A DNA stretch of 64,000 nucleotides from Salicibibacter cibarius. GTDB lineage: Bacteria; Bacillota; Bacilli; Bacillales; Marinococcaceae. The stretch lies in contig NZ_CP054705.1 in the NCBI RefSeq assembly GCF_016495725.1, positions 3,968,001 to 4,032,000 on the forward strand, written 5' to 3'. The notes beneath the pieces were generated by a model that was given only the letters and a program-made list of their open reading frames with translations, was not told where the DNA came from and did not search any database. Both the position numbers and the translations under genes were made by a program. Below are positions 60,416-64,000 of the stretch, in pieces; positions within the stretch are counted from its first letter, which is position 1, and every line of letters begins with the position of its first letter.

Positions 60416-60563
60416 AAAGACAATGATTTAGGGACCGTAGTTACCTTCGGACATGAAAATGAAAAAAAGCAACAATTCGCTTGGCCTATGGCACATGACT
60501 GACCACAATAGGTATCATCAGGCCCATATTAACCAACTGCAAAAGTGGTTTAAAGATCTTTGA
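60416..60563 (+). pseudogene. DinB-family protein, C-terminal fragment
   Basis: The frame KDNDLGTVVTFGHENEK is followed, after two frameshifts (an A7 run near 60468 and a second near 60490), by HMTDHNRYHQAHINQLQKWF. This carries the D-H-x3-H-x2-H metal/helix-4 signature of DinB-like proteins. Compared with the family about 60-65 codons between this and the 58784 fragment are missing, so more than a simple insertion happened. Stop at 60561-60563. The bases 60564-60738 show nothing recognisable. Confidence 0.75.
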
Positions 60564-60738
60564 GCGATTAACAATATGTCTCCAAGTTTTGGATATCCCT
60601 CATATCTCAAAATTATAAGCCTTGAGCATCCTTTTCTTTATTCCATTTAAGTTTATTTACTTGATAAAAAGTCCAATGCGGTTTTGCCCAACGTGATGGA
60701 TGAAAGAAGACAAACAAATTGGATATCACATTTATTTT

Positions 60739-61050
60739 CTACAGTCTTTCTTCTGCTCTTTTATAAGCTTTCATTTTATCTCGTGGGCCAATTGCAATAA
60801 TTTTTATTTTTATGGGATCTTCTTTTACAGCTAGATAAATAATACGAATTCCTCTACTTTTGTGCTTTATTTTTGCATAGTTGTGCAAAAGGCTATTCAA
60901 GGGCTATTCTACTCCTTCAGGCTTAATCAGCGCTCCTTGTTTTGCCCTTCTAAGAATTAGCTGAAAGATGAGGGAAAGCTGCCCTCGATGTTTTTTCAAA
61001 TCTTTATCTACATCTGGATGAAAGGAAAGTTCAACGTTATAGTGCTTCAA
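60739..61050 (-). pseudogene. RelE/ParE-type toxin with internal stop
   Basis: Following the antitoxin on the minus strand, the frame reads LKHYNVELSFHPDVDKDLKK and QLILRRAKQGALIKPEGVE, then TAG (60904-60906). The same frame goes on PLNSLLHNYAKIKHKSRGIR, IIYLAVKEDPIKIKIIAIGP and RDKMKAYKRAEERL before the true stop. The R-G-x-R-I-I-Y strand and the D-K-x-x-x-Y-K end are typical of RelE-like mRNA interferases. One nonsense codon kills it. The start (TTG 61050) is weak. Confidence 0.75.
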
Positions 61051-61075
61051 TACATTTATCGTTTTGGACCATAAA

Positions 61076-61513
61076 TCACTCGTCTTCCTCGGTTAGTTCC
61101 CCGGCCATCACCTTAGCATTTAAAGAATCAAAATCAATTTTAATGCCATCATCGCTTAAACTCTCAGCTAGGTCCTCTAAAGACACCGATCCGTTTGGGT
61201 CTGAATTTAAACGAGCAATTGCCTCCATTTCAACAAGTTTATCCTGTAATTTATCCAATTCTTCTTTATAATTCAACAGTTCTTTATAATGCTCTACATC
61301 CGCCAACACAACAGCTGTACCTTTTTTCTTTGAATTTTGAATAACATACACATCATCGTTTTCATCTTGTGCGGAAAAACGCTCCATGATTTCACTTAAC
61401 TTATTTTTTCGCGTAATATCAGTAATATTCAAAACATGATCACGCGCAAAATCTAATGTGTCAGCATCAATTGGTTTGCGTCTTTTTTTCTCATCCATGT
61501 TGATCACACTCAC
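61076..61513 (-). CDS. Phd/YefM-type antitoxin
   Basis: A 145-residue antitoxin. The N-terminus is a Phd/YefM fold: DFARDHVLNITDITRKNKLS, then YVIQNSKKKGTAVVLADVEH, YKELLNYKEELDKLQDKLVE. A longer than usual acidic C-terminal tail (ESLSDDGIKIDFDSLNAKVM) would neutralise the toxin. GTG 61513 or ATG 61498 can start it. It lies between a frameshifted DNA-binding gene and a dead toxin gene, so it is now an orphan antitoxin and could still act as a repressor. Confidence 0.8.
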   Translation of the reverse strand: MSVINMDEKKRRKPIDADTLDFARDHVLNITDITRKNKLSEIMERFSAQDENDDVYVIQNSKKKGTAVVLADVEHYKELLNYKEELDKLQDKLVEMEAIARLNSDPNGSVSLEDLAESLSDDGIKIDFDSLNAKVMAGELTEEDE

Positions 61514-61515
61514 TT

Positions 61516-62030
61516 TCAGCCCCTAGCGCCTTCATCCATGTCTATTTCCCAATCAGAACTGTAATCATCACCCAAAACATCTTTCATAATGTCTTCCGTA
61601 ATGTCGAAGCCCTCTTCTCGCTTTCGTTTAACATACTCAAAATATTCACGAGGTACCTTATAACGCCCCCTTTTCCCAATGCGATGAGCGGGTAGCAGAC
61701 CCTTTTCGATCCAATCACGAACCGTTTCTGTCGTCACTTCAAAGTAGTCAGCAACCTGTCCCGTGGAAACGTATTTCCTTCTTCCCCTTCGCCATGGTCT
61801 TCCATAAATACTGTAGAATCCTTTGTATTTGATTGTTCAATTTCTATTTCATCATCAGAAAGAATAACTACACTTTTTCCCCCAATTCGCATGACCGCAC
61901 CGCGATTCAAAAGGTCTATGGTTCGTTTAATGGCTGACAAATCATCACTTCGATGTTCATCCGTCTTATTTAAAAGCTCTTCGAGATCCTGTATGATATA
62001 CTCAATGTTCAATTTGTGCTTTGTAGACAT
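61516..62030 (-). pseudogene. helix-turn-helix (excisionase-type) protein, frameshifted
   Basis: The gene starts at ATG 62030 (GGAGGTGG site): STKHKLNIEYIIQDLEELLN ... VVILSDDEIEIEQSNTKDS, then MEDHGEGEEG. There the proper continuation moves to the next frame: KYVSTGQVADYFEVTTETVR, DWIEKGLLPAHRIGKRGRYK, an HTH_17/MerR-like excisionase domain, ending at 61516. Adding one A at the ggaaat of 61770 region joins the frames. The HTH frame has no start of its own for its first helix. Likely the regulator of the toxin-antitoxin operon. Confidence 0.75.
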
Positions 62031-62147
62031 GTCGCGCCACCTCCACATCACGATTATACCACAAATCAAACAATGCAAAGTTTGCAAAATACGAGTTCCT
62101 TATGAACATATCAAGGATGAACGGTTTGGATGTGTATAAAACCATGC

Positions 62148-62309
62148 TTGAAATACTCCACCTTAATATCTAACGACATTTGATAATGGAGATTCCTCAC
62201 ATTCGTAACCGAAAGTTATGAATTAGGCTATCCCCGTAGTCTCTAAGATTAATCGTAGTGCTTCATTACGAATATTTATACTTGCATTAATATCTCGATG
62301 ATAAAAGAT
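62148..62309 (-). pseudogene. TnpB C-terminal remnant with right end
   Basis: On the minus strand YHRDINASINIRNEALRLIL ends ETTGIA-stop at 62223-62225; R-D-x-N-A-x-x-N-I is the last RuvC motif of TnpB. The following bases to about 62148 keep a right-end hairpin (aatctcca ... aggtggag) and the end sequence tatttcaag. It is a different TnpB subfamily from the one at 59102. The nuclease is gone but the RNA part may remain. Confidence 0.7.
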
Positions 62310-62316
62310 AGAACTA

Positions 62317-62325
62317 TGCTATAAT
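62317..62325 (+). promoter_or_regulatory. extended -10 promoter of the type I toxin
   Basis: TGCTATAAT (62317-62325) is an extended -10 box; no good -35 is seen. The transcript leader holds gttcacct (about 62365), which is complementary to the toxin ribosome site aggtgaac at 62413-62420, so the leader can hide it. Confidence 0.65.
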
Positions 62326-62424
62326 AGAAAGACAATAAACAGCCTATCCAGGGGTGGGCGTTCACCTTGCAAACCTTGATATCACTGGCACCCTTTTCTC
62401 AAGGGAGAAGGGAGGTGAACCGTC

Positions 62425-62517
62425 ATGATAATTACGTACGAAGCAGCCATGCTATGTGTGGCTGTGGCCACGTTAGTGGTGATAATTATTAAAAATGACG
62501 ACCAAAAAAAGAAGTAA
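62425..62517 (+). CDS. holin-like type I toxin peptide
   Basis: A 30-residue peptide: MIITYEAAMLCVAVATLVVI then IIKNDDQKKK. One membrane helix, a T-Y-E-A start and a polar lysine tail fit the putative holin-like toxin family (TxpA/Fst-type small toxins). An unusually strong ribosome site (GGGAGGTGAAC) lies 5 bases upstream. The gene is flanked by structured RNA segments typical of type I loci: a sequestering leader, a hairpin at the stop and a terminator shared with a likely opposing antitoxin RNA. Too short for usual gene callers. Confidence 0.8.
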   Translation: MIITYEAAMLCVAVATLVVIIIKNDDQKKK

Positions 62518-62551
62518 CCACCCCTGGGCAACAATCCAAAGTGGTTACTTC
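62511..62551. terminator. 11-bp perfect hairpin at the toxin 3' end
   Basis: gaagtaaccac (62511-62521) pairs exactly with gtggttacttc (62541-62551). It covers the toxin stop codon and may stabilise the mRNA or form the antitoxin pairing region. Confidence 0.7.
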
Positions 62552-62600
62552 ATCTAAAAACTAGGTGAACAAAACCCTTGGTACGGGTTGTTCTATTGGA

Positions 62601-62637
62601 AGACCGTCGGTGCTACCAACACCGCACGGTCTTTTTT
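62601..62637. terminator. bidirectional terminator of the type I locus
   Basis: Long stem agaccgt(c)ggtg / caccg(c)acggtct with TTTTTT on the plus strand and A-rich start; also suits the converging DUF3147 gene. Confidence 0.85.
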
Positions 62638-62702
62638 AGCTTCTGTCTCTTCTAATTTCATTATACAATCTTTCTGATCGCAAAGCAAACACCAAAGACC
62701 AT

Positions 62703-63032
62703 TCATCCGAACACTAAGCCCTGAACCTTCAAACACAAAAACCAACCACCAGCTCCTAAAAGCATGGCGAGAGAAAGTGGAAAAGAATATCTTAACAGCA
62801 GAGCCACAATTAAAATTAACACGGCTGTTGCCGGAAATCCCCATAATACACCCATGGCAAACTTACTGATTTCCTCAGCGCTATTCCCTTGAAAAGAAAG
62901 CCAAATTAAACTTAGTAAACTTACGAGAGGCAGTGCCGCAATAATACCACCAATTGTTGGAAATCGGTGTGCAATTTCAGTAATAACACCAATGATTAGA
63001 GCAGATATAAGGATTTTTACTGCGGTGAACAA
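62703..63032 (-). CDS. DUF3147 membrane protein
   Basis: A 109-residue protein with four hydrophobic helices: KILISALIIGVITEIAHRFP, GGIIAALPLVSLLSLIWLSF, FAMGVLWGFPATAVLILIVA and a last one near the C-terminus. It matches DUF3147, a family of unknown function found beside MarR regulators. Its start overlaps the MarR gene by 16 bases, so both are one transcript. It may be a small exporter or membrane target of the regulator. Confidence 0.85.
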   Translation of the reverse strand: MFTAVKILISALIIGVITEIAHRFPTIGGIIAALPLVSLLSLIWLSFQGNSAEEISKFAMGVLWGFPATAVLILIVALLLRYSFPLSLAMLLGAGGWFLCLKVQGLVFG

Positions 63033-63442
63033 GCTTTCGCCTCCCAGCTTAAGATCGCAAAGGCGTTTTTGATCGTGTCTGCCTCTTCTTTTGTCAAACT
63101 ATTAAGAATGTTCGCTAGCTTTTCTTCATTAAGCTGTGTATTGCGAGACAAGATTTTTTTGCCATCTTCAGTTATTACAACGTGAACTCTCCGTTCGTCC
63201 TCTGTACTTCTTATTTTGGCAACCCAGCTCTTTTGAATGAGGCGTTTCACATGCTCAGAAGCTGTATTGTGACTAACGGATAAAAAGTTAGATAATTCAC
63301 CAACCGTTGCTTTGCCGTTAAAATCGAGATATTGAAGCATACGAATAGCTTGGTGAGTAATCGGTTCTTGATGCTCATAGTGAAGGTGATAATAAATCTC
63401 TGTCCAATTCCGGTTAATTGCTTCACTTAAGGATTGGTTCAT
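63017..63442 (-). CDS. MarR-family transcriptional regulator
   Basis: A 141-residue winged-helix repressor: PITHQAIRMLQYLDFNGKAT, VGELSNFLSVSHNTASEHVK (recognition helix) and KIRSTEDERRVHVVITEDGK (wing with D-x-R motif). Typical length. It probably controls its own operon with the DUF3147 gene, and perhaps the MFS gene upstream. The ligand is unknown. Confidence 0.92.
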   Translation of the reverse strand: MNQSLSEAINRNWTEIYYHLHYEHQEPITHQAIRMLQYLDFNGKATVGELSNFLSVSHNTASEHVKRLIQKSWVAKIRSTEDERRVHVVITEDGKKILSRNTQLNEEKLANILNSLTKEEADTIKNAFAILSWEAKACSPQ

Positions 63443-63529
63443 AAATAGGCTCCTTTATATCGTTTATTACGATACAATCATATCATATGACTTTATAATC
63501 ATCAATGCACCTAAATGAAGCTGAACTTA

Positions 63530-63561
63530 AAAAGACGCAACCCGCTCCACGTGAATTGCGT
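63530..63561 (-). terminator. terminator of the MFS gene
   Basis: Stem gacgcaa / ttgcgtc with TTTTT following on the minus strand, located between the MFS stop and the MarR start. 63562-63675 shows nothing else. Confidence 0.75.
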
Positions 63562-63675
63562 CCCGTTTATTTATCAAACACTTGGAACGAGGGATTGATC
63601 ACAAGCAATAACCGTTTACAAAGCAAATGAATCAAAACCTAAATTTCTATTAAAGCTGTCCTATTCTTTATGATT

Positions 63676-64000
63676 TCAAAAATAAACACCCTTTACTTCA
63701 CAAATCTTGCGAAAAATAATGAACCATAATCCCATGCATACGAGTAAGAAGCCTGCCGAGGCCAAGTACACGAACTGGACACCGATATTTTCAGCAATAA
63801 TACCCACCGTTAAAGCGCCGATACCGAACGCTAATGTTGTTACTGCTTCATTAACAGCATATACGTACGGCAATTTTTCTCCGGAGATTTTCTGCTGTAA
63901 AATGGTATGCATGCCGACTCCTCGAAGCTGTTGGAAGACCCCAACACCTACAGATAGCAAAAGGGCAAGCAAAGGCAGGGTAATTAATGCATACGTGCCG
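63676..64000 (-). CDS. MFS transporter, C-terminal part (runs off the window)
   Basis: The last 108 residues of a major facilitator transporter. The frame stays open to base 64000 (TYALITLPLLALLLSVGVGV), so the N-terminus lies outside. Visible helices: the one above, the FGIGALTVGIIAENIGVQFV pair, and ASAGFLLVCMGLWFIIFRKI. The loop QLRGVGMHTILQQKISGEKL is like YfmO/MdtG-type macrolide or drug MFS members. The TTG at 63972 is not the real start. Substrate unknown. Confidence 0.75.
   Translation of the reverse strand, partial: GTYALITLPLLALLLSVGVGVFQQLRGVGMHTILQQKISGEKLPYVYAVNEAVTTLAFGIGALTVGIIAENIGVQFVYLASAGFLLVCMGLWFIIFRKICEVKGVYF

Overview
The window looks like chromosome from a Gram-positive Bacillaceae. 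Evidence: a bacillibactin-type dhb siderophore cluster, a YkoGH/PepSY-type two-component locus, LemA/HtpX, YdbM, CysJI and AGGAGG-type ribosome binding sites throughout. Exported proteins carry very acidic Glu/Asp-rich linkers, which suggests a halophile or haloalkaliphile. The genus cannot be fixed from sequence alone; Salicibibacter- or Geomicrobium-like bacteria are only a guess. Gene density is ordinary, but several intergenic gaps of 0.4-1.3 kb are filled with short periodic repeat arrays, and there is much gene decay and IS activity.

Layout. 1-2.4 kb: a partial SnoaL-like gene, an acidic lipoprotein, and a NUDIX gene split cleanly by an IS200-type element. 2.8-6.8 kb: central carbon metabolism (malate:quinone oxidoreductase, a CoA-transferase) and a LytTR regulator. 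7-7.5 kb: a ten-unit 52-bp tandem array. 7.6-14.6 kb: a giant multi-repeat membrane protein, a small membrane protein and two RDD proteins, one without a normal start codon. 14.8-15.1 kb: an RHS remnant. 15.3-18.6 kb: response regulator, histidine kinase, PepSY protein and YusW-like protein. 18.7-23.7 kb: a YdbM-type acyl-CoA dehydrogenase and sulfite reductase cysJI. 23.8-25 kb: gene-free and repeat-rich. 25-30.5 kb: lemA-htpX-ilvE, a NERD nuclease-like protein, a coiled-coil protein, an RraA-like protein and smpB. 30.6-35.3 kb: a sensor-regulator-ABC cassette of the lantibiotic-immunity/YcbLMN type, bounded by an exact 22-bp direct repeat. 35.3-48.9 kb: a Fur-box-controlled bacillibactin cluster (dhbC-E-B-F, mbtH, MFS exporter, Sfp-type PPTase) whose dhbA has decayed to a remnant. 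48.9-52.5 kb: small unknown membrane proteins, including a tandem paralogous pair, and a class D sortase. 53.6-58.7 kb: a MocR regulator divergent from a run of detoxification-like genes (two GNATs, an LdcA/MccF-type S66 peptidase, AAC(3)) and a frameshifted LysE exporter. 58.8-60.6 kb: a DinB-family gene destroyed by a TnpB element with an apparently intact nuclease. 60.7-62 kb: a broken type II toxin-antitoxin operon. 62.1-62.6 kb: a second TnpB remnant next to an unlisted 30-residue holin-like type I toxin. 62.7-64 kb: MarR/DUF3147 and a truncated MFS gene.

How parts work together. The dhb genes would make and tailor 2,3-dihydroxybenzoate-Gly-Thr trimers; the two adenylation domains of DhbF carry the Gly and Thr signature residues. 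Without DhbA the aryl precursor step must come from elsewhere, or the pathway is dying. The most unusual non-coding signal is periodicity: five arrays of unrelated sequence share a spacing of about 52 bp, and two others share exactly 5 x 21 bp.
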